NCBI RefSeq assembly: GCF_029813785.1
Contig: NZ_JARVKY010000010.1
Span: forward strand, 124,001 to 188,000
Length of the DNA: 64,000 nt
Direction of reading: 5' to 3'
Source: Streptomyces sp. DH41
GTDB lineage: Bacteria; Actinomycetota; Actinomycetes; Streptomycetales; Streptomycetaceae
The notes beneath the pieces are model-generated. The model worked only from the letters and a program-made list of their open reading frames with translations, was not told the origin of the DNA and searched no databases. Shown here in pieces: positions 54,697 through 63,705 of the stretch (its first letter is position 1; each line of letters opens with the position of its first letter). Made by a program: the position numbers and the translations under genes.

Positions 54697-56118
54697 ATGA
54701 GCACCACGGAGCGTCCCAGGATCCTCGTAGTAGGCGGTGGGTACGTAGGCCTGTACGCAGCTCGACGCATCCAGAAGAAGATGCGTTACGGCGAGGCGAC
54801 CGTCACCGTCGTCGACCCGCGGTCGTACATGACCTACCAGCCCTTCCTCCCCGAAGCCGCCGCCGGCAGCATCTCCCCGCGGCACGTCGTCGTCCCCCTG
54901 CGGCGCGTGCTTCCGAAGGCGGAGGTCCTCACCGGTCGGGTCAGCACCATCGACCAGGACCGCAAGGTCGCCACGATCGCCCCCCTGGTGGGCGAGGCGT
55001 ACGAGCTGCCGTTCGACTACCTGGTCATCGCCATGGGCGCGGTCTCCCGCACCTTCCCGATCCCCGGCCTCGCCGAGCAGGGCATCGGCATGAAGGGCAT
55101 CGAGGAGTCCATCGGCCTGCGCAACCACGTCCTGGAGCAGCTGGACAAGGCCGACTCCACCACCGACGAGGAGATCCGCCGCAAGGCGCTCACCTTCGTC
55201 TTCATCGGCGGCGGTTTCGCCGGCGCGGAGACCATCGGTGAGGTCGAGGACATGGCCCGCGACGCGGCCAAGTACTACAACAACGTCTCCCGCGAGGACA
55301 TGCGCTTCGTCCTCGTGGACGCCGCCGACAAGATCCTCCCCGAGGTCGGTCCCAAGCTCGGCCAGTACGGCAAGGAGCACCTCGAGGGCCGCGGCGTCGA
55401 GGTCTACCTGTCCACCTCCATGGACTCCTGCGTCGACGGCCACGTGGTGCTGAAGAACGGCCTGGAGGTCGACTCCAACACCATCGTGTGGACGGCCGGC
55501 GTCAAGCCGAACCCGGCGCTCTCCCGCTTCGGCCTGCCGCTGGGCCCCCGCGGTCACGTCGACTGCGCGCCGACCCTCCAGGTCCAGGGCACCGACTACA
55601 TCTGGGCCGCGGGCGACAACGCCCAGGTGCCGGACCTCGTCGGCCGCAAGGCCGGCAACGAGAACGCCTGGTGCCCGCCGAACGCCCAGCACGCGCTGCG
55701 TCAGGCCAAGGTCCTCGGCGACAACGTGATCTCCGGTATGCGGGGCTTCCCGCAGAAGGACTACAGCCACGCCAACAAGGGCGCGGTGGCGGGCCTCGGC
55801 CTGCACAAGGGCGTGGCGATGATCGTCATGGGCAAGATGAAGATCAAGCTCAAGGGACGTCTCGCCTGGTACATGCACCGCGGATACCACGGTCTCGCGA
55901 TGCCGACCTGGAACCGGAAGATCCGCATCTTCGCGGACTGGACGCTCGGCATGTTCCTCAAGCGCGAGGTCGTCTCCCTCGGCGCGATGGAGACCCCGCG
56001 CGAGGAGTTCTACGAGGCCGCCAAGCCGGCCCCGAAGGCCGCCGCGCCGAAGGCCGTCGACAAGAGCGAGACGGCCGCGAAGTCGGAGAAGACCGAGGAG
56101 AAGGCCAAGGCCTCCTGA
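54697..56118 (+). CDS. ndh: type II NADH dehydrogenase (NDH-2)
   Basis: 473-residue single-subunit, non-proton-pumping NADH:menaquinone oxidoreductase on the inner membrane face. FAD loop ILVVGGGYVGLYAARRIQKK (residues 9-28), SYMTYQPFLPEAAAGSI, second loop LTFVFIGGGFAGAETIGEVED (NADH), VWTAGVKPNP, and the FAD motif YIWAAGDNAQVPD. NAQHALRQAKVLGDNV near the quinone site follows. The C-terminal amphipathic region (IRIFADWTLGMFLKREVV) is followed by a Lys/Ala/Glu tail. Start ATG 54697. Confidence 0.96.
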   Translation: MSTTERPRILVVGGGYVGLYAARRIQKKMRYGEATVTVVDPRSYMTYQPFLPEAAAGSISPRHVVVPLRRVLPKAEVLTGRVSTIDQDRKVATIAPLVGEAYELPFDYLVIAMGAVSRTFPIPGLAEQGIGMKGIEESIGLRNHVLEQLDKADSTTDEEIRRKALTFVFIGGGFAGAETIGEVEDMARDAAKYYNNVSREDMRFVLVDAADKILPEVGPKLGQYGKEHLEGRGVEVYLSTSMDSCVDGHVVLKNGLEVDSNTIVWTAGVKPNPALSRFGLPLGPRGHVDCAPTLQVQGTDYIWAAGDNAQVPDLVGRKAGNENAWCPPNAQHALRQAKVLGDNVISGMRGFPQKDYSHANKGAVAGLGLHKGVAMIVMGKMKIKLKGRLAWYMHRGYHGLAMPTWNRKIRIFADWTLGMFLKREVVSLGAMETPREEFYEAAKPAPKAAAPKAVDKSETAAKSEKTEEKAKAS

Positions 56119-56149
56119 CCTTGGGTCACCTCCCGCAGTAGTTCCCCGA

Positions 56150-56184
56150 AGGGGCCGTCCGCCATCCGTGGTGCGGGCGGCTCC
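56150..56184 (+). terminator. probable ndh terminator
   Basis: GCCGTCCGC pairs with GCGGGCGGC (one G.U) around a 10-base loop at about 56154-56181, some 35 bases after the ndh stop. Confidence 0.55.
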
Positions 56185-56291
56185 TTCGCGTTGCGCCGAC
56201 GGGGCGAAAAATCTCGTGGCGTGTACAGGTATTTTGCTCAGTCGTAACGCGCGCCGGGGACTGTACGGCGGGCTCCCAGGTGTTTACGTGG

Positions 56292-56330
56292 TGTCGGACA
56301 TTCATGTCGGACATTCATGTGGGACATCCG
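56292..56330. repeat. three 13-bp direct repeats upstream of cfa
   Basis: TGTCGGACATTCA occurs at 56292-56304 and 56305-56317, and as the variant TGTGGGACATCCG at 56318-56330. The array ends 25 bases before the cfa start, beside its ribosome binding site. Confidence 0.85.
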
Positions 56331-56355
56331 GGATCGCTCGTCACGGAGGTACGCC

Positions 56356-57657
56356 ATGGCTGACGCCGCGCTGCGGCTGCAGAACCTCTTCGAACAGTTG
56401 CTGGGAACACCACTCCCGGTGCGCATCCGCGCCTGGGACGGTTCACAGGCGGGCCCGCCGGGCGCGCCGACCCTCGTCGTCCGCAACCGCCGGGCCCTGC
56501 GCCGCCTGCTGTTCAAGCCGGGCGAACTCGGCCTGGCCCGTGCCTGGGTGGCCGGGGACCTGGACGTGGACGGCGACCTCTACACCGCCCTCGGTCTGCT
56601 CGCCGGTCTCGTCTGGGAGCGCGGCGAGGATGCCCGGGGCCTCGCGGAGGCGCTCCGCGACCCCGAGGTCCGGGCCGCCGTACGCGGTCTGGTCACGATG
56701 GCCGGGCCGCCGCTGCCGCCCGCCCCGCCACCGGAGGAGGTCCGCCGGGCCCGCCGCCACCTGCACACCAAGCGCAGCGACAGACGGGCCATCAGCCACC
56801 ACTACGACGTCGGCAACGACTTCTACGAGCTCGTCCTCGGTCCGTCCATGGTGTACTCCTGCGCCTACTGGCCGGCCCCGCCGTCCGAGGGCGGCACCCT
56901 GGAGGACGCCCAGCGCGACAAGCTCGAACTGGTCAGCCGCAAGCTCGGGCTGAGCCCCGGCCAGCGCCTCCTCGACGTCGGCTGCGGCTGGGGCTCCATG
57001 GCGATCCACGCGGCCCGCGAGCACGGCGTGAGCGTCGTCGGCGTCACGCTGTCCCAGGAGCAGGCCGCGTTCGCCCGCAAGCGCGTCGCCGACGAGGGGC
57101 TCACCGACCGGGTGGAGATCCGCGTCCAGGACTACCGGGACGTGGCCGACGGACCGTACGACGCCATCTCGTCCATCGGTATGGCCGAGCACGTCGGCGC
57201 CGAGCGGTACCTGGAGTACGCCGTCGACCTGTTCAAGCTCCTGAAACCCGGCGGACGGCTGCTGAACCACCAGATCGCCCGCCGCCCCCGGAAGGACGAG
57301 TCCGCCTACAACGTGGACGAGTTCATCGACGCCTACGTCTTCCCCGACGGCGAACTCGCCCCGGTCGGCAGTACCGTCACCCAGCTGGAGCGCGCCGGGT
57401 TCGAGGTGCGCGACGTCGAGTCGATCCGCGAGCACTACGCGCTCACCCTGCGCCGCTGGGTCGCCAACCTGGAGTCCGGCTGGGCGACGGCCATCCGGCT
57501 CGTCAGCCCCGGCCGGGCCCGCGTCTGGCAGCTGTACATGGCGGCCTCCGCGCTGGCCTTCGAGCGCAACCGCATCGGCGTCAACCAGGTTCTCGCCGTG
57601 CGGACCCCCGAGCCGGGCGGCTCCGGGATGCCGCTGCGCGCCCGTACCTGGAACTGA
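56356..57657 (+). CDS. cfa: cyclopropane-fatty-acyl-phospholipid synthase family methyltransferase
   Basis: 433 residues. An N-terminal Cfa-type lipid-binding region (RLLFKPGELGLARAWVAGDLDVDGDLYTAL) precedes the SAM methyltransferase core: ISHHYDVGNDFYELVLGPSMVYSCAYW, motif I LLDVGCGWGSMAIHAARE, VVGVTLSQEQAAFARKR, and SIGMAEHVGAERY. SAM-dependent cyclopropanation or methylation of unsaturated acyl chains in membrane lipids is the family activity. ACGGAGG lies 8 bases before ATG 56356. Convergent with ABC exporter 2. Confidence 0.95.
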   Translation: MADAALRLQNLFEQLLGTPLPVRIRAWDGSQAGPPGAPTLVVRNRRALRRLLFKPGELGLARAWVAGDLDVDGDLYTALGLLAGLVWERGEDARGLAEALRDPEVRAAVRGLVTMAGPPLPPAPPPEEVRRARRHLHTKRSDRRAISHHYDVGNDFYELVLGPSMVYSCAYWPAPPSEGGTLEDAQRDKLELVSRKLGLSPGQRLLDVGCGWGSMAIHAAREHGVSVVGVTLSQEQAAFARKRVADEGLTDRVEIRVQDYRDVADGPYDAISSIGMAEHVGAERYLEYAVDLFKLLKPGGRLLNHQIARRPRKDESAYNVDEFIDAYVFPDGELAPVGSTVTQLERAGFEVRDVESIREHYALTLRRWVANLESGWATAIRLVSPGRARVWQLYMAASALAFERNRIGVNQVLAVRTPEPGGSGMPLRARTWN

Positions 57658-57698
57658 CCTCCGCGCGCTCCTGGAGGCGACCTCCGCGCGTACCGCGA

Positions 57699-57728
57699 AG
57701 GGCCCCGCTCCTTGCGGAACGGGGCCCT
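57699..57728. terminator. terminator between convergent cfa and ABC exporter 2 permease
   Basis: AGGGCCCCG (57699-57707) pairs with CGGGGCCCT (57720-57728), with inner pairs up to a TTGC loop. It lies between the two convergent stop codons. Confidence 0.8.
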
Positions 57729-57743
57729 GTACACACGTACCGC

Positions 57744-60272
57744 CTACTCGGCCTTGATGGCGTCGAGCATGTTCAGACGCGCCGCCCGGCGGGCCGGCCA
57801 CAGCGCCGCCAGGACGCCCACGACGGCGGCCAGCAGGAGGAAGACGCCCATCCGGCCCCAGGGCAGGACCAGCTCGTACGTCGGTATCGCCGTGCCCATC
57901 AGCTGTCCGGCCGCCCAGCCGAAGAACACGCCGAGGCCGATGCCGAGCACACCGCCGAAGAGGGAGATCACCAGGGACTCCAGGCGGACCATCCGCTTGA
58001 TGCCCTTGCGGTCCAGGCCGATCGCCCGCAGCATCCCGATCTCCTGGGAGCGCTCGAAGATCGACATGGCCAGGGTGTTGATGACACCGAGGACGGCCAC
58101 GATCACCGCCATGGCCAGCAGACCGTAGAGCATGTTCAGCATCAGGGTGAACATCTTCGCGATCTCGTTGGAGATGTCCTGCTTGTCCTGGATCTTGATC
58201 GCCGGGTTGGTGTCCAGCGCCTCCACCAGGCTGTCCTTCGCGGCCGAGGAGGCCCCGTCGGACATCTTCACCATCACCTGCATGTCGACCGGGTCCGACT
58301 GGTGCGGGGCGACGGTGGGAAGGTCGACCATGATGCCGCGGATCATGTCGTTGCCCTCGTAGACCCCGGCGACCTTCAGCCGCTGCTTCTCGCCGTCCTC
58401 GTAGGCGGCGGTGAAGGTGGAGCCGGTCTTCCAGCCGTGGTCCTTCGCGGTGTCGGCGTCCACGACGACGTCGGTGCCGCCGACCTCGAAGGCGCCCTGC
58501 TCGACCTTGAGGTCGGTCAGCTCGCCGATCGTGGAGCCGTTGACGCCGGTGAGGTACTCGGTCTGCCCGCCGATGCGGGACTCCGCGTTGCGCAGCGGGC
58601 TGATGGCGGTGATGCCGTCGGCCCTGCCGAGCTTCTCGGCGATGTCCGGGCTGAGGGGGCTGCCGTTGGCCATGGAGACCACGTAGTCGGCCTCGATCGA
58701 CGCCGACGCCATCTTGTCGATCGACTTCTGCAGGCTGCCGGCCATCACCGTCATGCCGGTGATCAGGGTGAGGCCGATCATCAGCGCGGAGGCGGTGGCG
58801 GCGGTGCGGCGCGGGTTGCGCACCGAGTTCTGCCGGGCGAGCTTGCCCGCGACGCCGAACACGCGCAGCACCGGTGCCACCGCGGCGATCAGCGGGCGGG
58901 AGAGCAGCGGCGTCAGGATGAACACGCCGATGATCAGCAGCACCGCGCCCATGCCCATCGGGGCCTGTCCGTCCGAGCCCTCCATCGTCGTCGCCGCGAG
59001 GACGACCGCGACACCGGCGGCCGAGACCAGCGCGCCCAGCGTGTTGCGCAGCACCAGCGACTTCGTCGTGGCCTTGGCGTGCACGCTGCTCATCGCCGCG
59101 ACCGGCGGGATCTTCGCCGCGCGGCGGCCGGGCAGCCATGCCGCCAGCATGGTGACCAGCACGCCGACCGCGAGGGCGGCGACGATCGTGCCGGGGGACA
59201 CCACCAGCGGCCCGTCGGGCACGACCTCGCCCATCGAGCCCATCAGGGAGCGCATCCCGGCACCGATGCCGATGCCCGCGAGCAGGCCGGTGACCGCGGC
59301 GACGACGCCGACGACGAACGCCTCGATCAGCACCGACCGCGTGACCTGCCGGCGGGAGGCGCCGACCGCCCGCATCAGGGCGAGCTCCTTGGTGCGCTGG
59401 GCGACCAGCATCGTGAAGGTGTTGGCGATGATGAACGTGCCGACGAACAGCGCGATGCCGGCGAAGACCAGCAGACCCTGCTTCATGCCGCTCATCGACG
59501 AGGCGATCATCTCCGCCTGGTCGTCGGCCAGCTCCTCGGCGGTGGTGGTCTCGACGAGGTCCTTCGGCAGCGCCTTGTCCAGTTCCGCCTTCAGCGCGGC
59601 CTGGGTGACACCGGCCTTCGCCTTGACGTCGATCTCGTCGTACGTGCCCGCCTTGCCGAACAGCGTCTGCGCGGTCGCCGTGTCGAAGAGGGTGAGGCTG
59701 CCGCCGGCCGCGACGCCGCCGTCGTCGGTGGTGAAGACGCCGACCACCTTCGGGGTGATGACCGGGCCGTCGACGGACATCCGCACGGTGTCACCGACGT
59801 CGTAGCCGGACCGCTCGGCGGTCTTGGAGTCGATGAGGATCTCGCCCTCGCCCTTCGGGGCGCGCCCGTCGGTCAGCGGGTACCGGGGGTCCTCGGTGCC
59901 CCAGTAGTTGCCGCCCCGCGTGCTCCAGCCGTCGCCGATCAGGTCGCCGTCCTTGTCGGCGACGGCGGTGAAGCCGGTGACCACGCCGATGGCGGAGGCC
60001 GCGCCGGGGACCTTCGCACTGTCGTCGAGGAGCGCCTCGGTCAGCTCGGGGACCTCGCCGACCTTATCGCCCTCGGCCTCCTGGTACTCGGTCGTGACGG
60101 CGACGTCGACGTGGTCGAAGCCCTTGGCGGAGCTGTTCTGCAGGGCGTCGGAGATGGTGTTGGTGAAAACCAGGGTGCCCGACACGAACGCCACGCCGAG
60201 CATCACGGCGAGCACGGTCATCAACAACCTGGCCTTGTGCGCGAATACGTTGCGCAAGGCGGTACGGAACAT
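57744..60272 (-). CDS. FtsX/MacB-type ABC transporter permease, exporter 2
   Basis: 842 residues, paralogue of the permease at 30.3-32.9 kb. N-terminal span (ARLLMTVLAVMLGVAFVSGTLVF), extracytoplasmic MacB-like domain, spans with KQGLLVFAGIALFVGTFIIAN and AQRTKELALMRAVGASRRQV, and a second module ending MLYGLLAMAVIVAVLGVIN, FERSQEIGMLRAIGLDRKGI and LFGGVLGIGLGVFFGWAAG. It works with the ATPase encoded 100 bases upstream. A GACGGGCCGGG simple repeat fills the gap between the two genes. Confidence 0.95.
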   Translation of the reverse strand: MFRTALRNVFAHKARLLMTVLAVMLGVAFVSGTLVFTNTISDALQNSSAKGFDHVDVAVTTEYQEAEGDKVGEVPELTEALLDDSAKVPGAASAIGVVTGFTAVADKDGDLIGDGWSTRGGNYWGTEDPRYPLTDGRAPKGEGEILIDSKTAERSGYDVGDTVRMSVDGPVITPKVVGVFTTDDGGVAAGGSLTLFDTATAQTLFGKAGTYDEIDVKAKAGVTQAALKAELDKALPKDLVETTTAEELADDQAEMIASSMSGMKQGLLVFAGIALFVGTFIIANTFTMLVAQRTKELALMRAVGASRRQVTRSVLIEAFVVGVVAAVTGLLAGIGIGAGMRSLMGSMGEVVPDGPLVVSPGTIVAALAVGVLVTMLAAWLPGRRAAKIPPVAAMSSVHAKATTKSLVLRNTLGALVSAAGVAVVLAATTMEGSDGQAPMGMGAVLLIIGVFILTPLLSRPLIAAVAPVLRVFGVAGKLARQNSVRNPRRTAATASALMIGLTLITGMTVMAGSLQKSIDKMASASIEADYVVSMANGSPLSPDIAEKLGRADGITAISPLRNAESRIGGQTEYLTGVNGSTIGELTDLKVEQGAFEVGGTDVVVDADTAKDHGWKTGSTFTAAYEDGEKQRLKVAGVYEGNDMIRGIMVDLPTVAPHQSDPVDMQVMVKMSDGASSAAKDSLVEALDTNPAIKIQDKQDISNEIAKMFTLMLNMLYGLLAMAVIVAVLGVINTLAMSIFERSQEIGMLRAIGLDRKGIKRMVRLESLVISLFGGVLGIGLGVFFGWAAGQLMGTAIPTYELVLPWGRMGVFLLLAAVVGVLAALWPARRAARLNMLDAIKAE

Positions 60273-60299
60273 GGGTCTTCTCTGTCGGAGGTACGGCGG

Positions 60300-60368
60300 G
60301 TCAGGGACGGGGCCTGCCCCGGACGGGCCGGGGACGGGCCGGGACGGGCCGGGGACGGGCCGGAGGCC
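60300..60368. repeat. GACGGGCCGGG short tandem repeats between exporter 2 genes
   Basis: Units of 10-11 bases (GACGGGCCGG, some with an extra G) repeat about five times between the ATPase stop and the permease start on the minus strand. Confidence 0.75.
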
Positions 60369-60371
60369 GGG

Positions 60372-61142
60372 TCAGCTGGTGCGGCCCTTGGCGTCGAACT
60401 GCTTCATGCGGTCCAGCACCGAGTCGGCCGTCGGCCCGTACACCTCGTCGACGATGCGTCCGTCCGCGAGGAAGACCACCCGGTCCGCGTAGGCGGCGGC
60501 CACCGGGTCGTGGGTCACCATCACCACGGTCTGCCCCAGCTCCCGCACCGAGTTGCGCAGGAAGCCCAGCACCTCGGCACCCGAGCGGGAGTCGAGGTTT
60601 CCGGTCGGCTCGTCACCGAAGATGATCTCCGGCCGGGAGGCCAGCGCCCGGGCCACGGCCACGCGCTGCTGCTGGCCGCCGGAGAGCTGGGAGGGACGGT
60701 GGCCCAGCCGGTCGGACAGACCGATCATCCGGATCACGGAGTCCAGCCACTGCTTGTCCGGCTTGCGCCCCGCGATGTCCATCGGGAGGGTGATGTTCTC
60801 CAGCGCGGTCAGCGTCGGCAGCAGGTTGAACGCCTGGAAGATGAACCCGATCTTGTCCCGGCGCAGCTTGGTCAGCTGCTTGTCCTTCAGGGAGCCCAGT
60901 TCCGTGTCGCCGATGCGCACCGAGCCGGAGGAGAAGGTGTCCAGCCCGGCGACGCAGTGCATCAGCGTGGACTTGCCGGAGCCGGAGGGGCCCATGATCG
61001 CGGTGAACTCGGCCTGCCGGAAGTCGACGGAGACCCGGTCCAGCGCGACCACCTGGGTCTCGCCCTGGCCGTAGATCTTGGAAAGCTCCGTGGCGCGTGC
61101 GGCCACGGTGGTGGACCGGTCGGCGATGGGTGCGGTGGTCAC
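60372..61142 (-). CDS. ABC transporter ATP-binding protein, exporter 2
   Basis: 256 residues from GTG 61142. Walker A GPSGSGKSTLMHCVAGLD, Q-loop FIFQAFNLLPTLTALEN, signature LSGGQQQRVAVARALASRP, Walker B EIIFGDEPTGNLDSRSG, and VTHDPVAAAYADRV. It is nearly colinear with the exporter 1 ATPase, including the C-terminal VLDRMKQFDAKGRTS (VLDRMKDFDARGRTS there). Unlike exporter 1, the ATPase and permease genes here are separated by about 100 bases rather than overlapping. Confidence 0.96.
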   Translation of the reverse strand: MTTAPIADRSTTVAARATELSKIYGQGETQVVALDRVSVDFRQAEFTAIMGPSGSGKSTLMHCVAGLDTFSSGSVRIGDTELGSLKDKQLTKLRRDKIGFIFQAFNLLPTLTALENITLPMDIAGRKPDKQWLDSVIRMIGLSDRLGHRPSQLSGGQQQRVAVARALASRPEIIFGDEPTGNLDSRSGAEVLGFLRNSVRELGQTVVMVTHDPVAAAYADRVVFLADGRIVDEVYGPTADSVLDRMKQFDAKGRTS

Positions 61143-61547
61143 GGGAAGGGCGCTCCTGTCGGTACGGCGTGTGCTCGGGGACGTTCTCCATCCTTCCGGC
61201 CGCGGAGCGCCGTGTAGTCAGCCGCTGTTCCGGTTCTGGGGGGCGACTTCGGTCGGACCACGCGGGCCGGCGTCATACCTGGGGATGACAGGCGCCCCTG
61301 ACAGGCTCCACCGCGGCGCCCCCGGGCGATAACAGGGCGGGCGCCCTTGTAGAGACGGTGAAATTCCGTCATTCCGCATACAAGGCCGGCCACCGCGCGC
61401 AAGGGTGTTGGCAAGTGCGGATGACCCGCCCCCCGAGCTGATGCTCCCTCAGGCGCCAATAAAATAAGACAACATCGCTCCGCCCGCCCGCTGTTCGAGG
61501 GACCCGTCCCGATAGGCTCGGGGCGCTCAACGCGGAGCCCATGGCCT
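61143..61547. other. 405-base region between exporter 2 and bldA
   Basis: No gene is supported. It contains GTCAT (61272-61276) inverted against ATGAC (61285-61289) around CTGGGG, a possible exporter operator. A GC-rich hairpin lies in 61316-61345. An AT-rich stretch AATAAAATAAGACAACA (about 61458-61474) and GATAGGCTC (61511-61519) probably belong to the bldA promoter. Confidence 0.45.
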
Positions 61548-61634
61548 GCCCGGATGGTGGAATGCAGACACGGCGAGCTTAAACCTCGCTGCCCCTTCGC
61601 GGGCGTGCCGGTTCAAGTCCGGCTCCGGGCACCA
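61548..61634 (+). tRNA. bldA: tRNA-Leu, anticodon UAA (bldA), CCA encoded
   Basis: Acceptor GCCCGGA (61548-61554) pairs with TCCGGGC (61624-61630), then A and encoded CCA. The anticodon arm GCGAG-CTTAAAC-CTCGC gives anticodon TAA, reading UUA. The long variable arm (GCCCCTTCGCGGGC) marks a class II tRNA, and the T-arm is GGTTCAAGTCC. In Streptomyces the only tRNA reading the rare UUA codon is bldA, which controls translation of developmental and antibiotic regulator genes. Confidence 0.97.
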
Positions 61635-61870
61635 CCGCTGTCACCCTGCGTGACCAGTGGCAACGGTCCTACGGGGCCGTCTCTCTCTTTCCGTTTGGTG
61701 CACCGTGAGTGCACGGGCGGCTACTTCGTCGGCAAGAGCTCAGAGTTCGCCGTCAAGGGACAGCGCGCTGATCATGACCGTCTGCTGTACGACTACTGCG
61801 ACACCGCGGCGCGGTCGGCTCGTGCGGCGCCCGGCCGTCCTCCACTGCCTAGGACGACCGGGCAGCTCGG

Positions 61871-62455
61871 TCAGCGCTTCGTTTCACCGAGGGCGGCGCG
61901 GAGCCAGTCGAGCGAACCGGTCTCCAGGACAGCGTCCGCGAGGGCCTGGCCGCTCCTGGTGACGATCCGGCCGCGACTGTTGTCGATCCACCGCTGAGCG
62001 TTCTCATATCCCTGGGCTCGGTATTCGATGCCCTGGATCATGCACTCCAGCTTGTCGGCGTCCCGCGCGCACACCGCCTCGGGGGACTCCCGTGCCTCGT
62101 ACTCGCCGATCAGGTCGGTCACGGCCTGCGCCAAGGCCTCGGGCATGCCGGTGACCTGATCGGCGGCGATCGCGCGCGCGTCGGCTTCACCGTCGGTGTA
62201 CTTCTTGCCGAGGTGGTTGACGTCCCCGGTCCTGGTCTCACCGGTGTCGTGCCAGACGGCGAGGAACGCGGCCCGCGCCGGGTCGGCGCCCTCCAGCTTC
62301 GCGATGATCGACGCGATCAGACTGGTGCGCCACGAGTGCTCGGCCACCGACTCAGGTTCCCGGACGCCCGCCATCCACCATCCGGTGCGCTTGGTCTGCT
62401 TGAGCGTCCCCGCCTCGTACAGGAAGTTCGCCACCGCGGAAAGGTCGTCTGACAC
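61871..62455 (-). CDS. HD-domain hydrolase (YfbR/HDDC2-like)
   Basis: 194-residue HD-superfamily phosphohydrolase. Metal ligands are visible as H in ESVAEHSWRTSLIA, the HD pair in LAVWHDTGETRTGDVNHLGKKY, and the distal Asp in ARDADKLECMIQGIEY. This H...HD...D layout and length match YfbR-type 5'-deoxynucleotidases and eukaryotic HDDC2, which act on deoxynucleoside monophosphates; the substrate here is inferred. The XRE-type gene lies 12 bases upstream on the same strand, so the two form a unit. Confidence 0.9.
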   Translation of the reverse strand: MSDDLSAVANFLYEAGTLKQTKRTGWWMAGVREPESVAEHSWRTSLIASIIAKLEGADPARAAFLAVWHDTGETRTGDVNHLGKKYTDGEADARAIAADQVTGMPEALAQAVTDLIGEYEARESPEAVCARDADKLECMIQGIEYRAQGYENAQRWIDNSRGRIVTRSGQALADAVLETGSLDWLRAALGETKR

Positions 62456-62467
62456 TTCGGGCTCCTC

Positions 62468-63583
62468 TCACGCCTCGGCGAGGCGGATTGCATAGTGGAT
62501 GCTCTCCAGCTCCCGTCTGCCATGTGGCGAGAGCTCCCGGCTATCCAACATGATCGGTAGCCGGTCGCGCAGGGCGCGGGAGGCAGCTCCTGAGCGCAGG
62601 AGGTTGGGCCGGAGCTGGAGCAGGGACCACACGGTGTGGATGTTGAGGTCCACGTATCCGTGCTCGGGGGCCACGCCCTGGACGAGATGGTCGAGGAGCC
62701 GGTCTCCGGGCCAGGGCCGTGGCGTGCGGTCGGCGATGAAATCGTCGGACAGTTCTACGTGCTGCATCTCGCCGACCCAGTACGCCCAGTAGTTGAGGTT
62801 GGCGGTCTCGCCTGCGTCGTTGTCACGGAGGGCCGTGTCGATCCAGTGGTCCATGCGGTCGCGGTCGCCCTGGCGGGCGGCGACGGCCGCCACCGAACGA
62901 CCGTTGAGCCAGCCCGTCAGCCAGTCGTCGGGGCGCTCGGTCCTCTGCTGGTGGGCAAGCCAGTCGGCGGTGTCCGTGGCGGTGTCGTACCCCGACAGGT
63001 AGAGGGCCTGACGGCGCAGCAGGAACCGGCCGGGGCCGCGGGCCTGCTCGGCGGTGGTCCGCATATGCGTGAAGAAGCGCCGGCGCTCCTCCAGGGAGAG
63101 CTGCGGCCCGGGCGGTGCCGGTCCGCGCCGGGGCCGGGCAGGGGCGGGCAGGGTCCGCACCGGCTCCGGGGGTACACCGTTGAGGGGCCACGCCAGCACG
63201 GCGCCCAGCTCGCGCTGCATCACCATCACCGCGAGAGGGCTCTCCTCGACGGGGACCTCCTCGTCGAGGACGGTTGTGAGGAGCACGTCTGCCTCGAGGG
63301 CCCTCCCCCACGCCTGGAGCAGCGCGGCCGAGACGCCCATCAACATCAGTTTGTGCCGGTACGTGAGCATCTGCCCGTACGGTACGGCGGTCAGCGGTCG
63401 GCGAGCTGTCTCCCACCCCGCGACGGTGTCCAGGCTCACGCCCAGGTGCTCGGCCGCCTCCTCCTGCGTGTAACCCTGCTGCTCCCTTATGACGCGCAGG
63501 ACGTAACCGGAGATGAGGCCGGCGCGGGGACGCGGAGGCGTACCCGTACTGGCGGTCAGGGTTCGGTCCGGGCGAGGCCGCAT
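62468..63583 (-). CDS. XRE-family helix-turn-helix regulator with large C-terminal domain
   Basis: 371 residues from ATG 63583. The N-terminal Cro/CI HTH (SGYVLRVIREQQGYTQEEAAEHLGVSLDTVAGWETARRPL) is at about residues 25-65. The remaining 300 residues are helical without a recognised motif (RQALYLSGYDTATDTADWLAHQQ, LNYWAYWVGEMQHVELSD, YVDLNIHTVWSLLQLRPNLLRSG). It resembles Streptomyces regulators with TPR-like sensor domains. It is read into the HD hydrolase gene and divergent from the partial gene at 63706. Confidence 0.85.
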   Translation of the reverse strand: MRPRPDRTLTASTGTPPRPRAGLISGYVLRVIREQQGYTQEEAAEHLGVSLDTVAGWETARRPLTAVPYGQMLTYRHKLMLMGVSAALLQAWGRALEADVLLTTVLDEEVPVEESPLAVMVMQRELGAVLAWPLNGVPPEPVRTLPAPARPRRGPAPPGPQLSLEERRRFFTHMRTTAEQARGPGRFLLRRQALYLSGYDTATDTADWLAHQQRTERPDDWLTGWLNGRSVAAVAARQGDRDRMDHWIDTALRDNDAGETANLNYWAYWVGEMQHVELSDDFIADRTPRPWPGDRLLDHLVQGVAPEHGYVDLNIHTVWSLLQLRPNLLRSGAASRALRDRLPIMLDSRELSPHGRRELESIHYAIRLAEA

Positions 63584-63705
63584 GGGGTGTCCATCCTGAC
63601 GGTTAGAGCTCAAGCCACCTGTACTCGCAGTCAGTTCCAGCCCCCACCTGCGGTTTCTAGTGTCGAGGCCATCACGGAATCGAGCGTAGAGGGGGGCAGC
63701 CAGAC

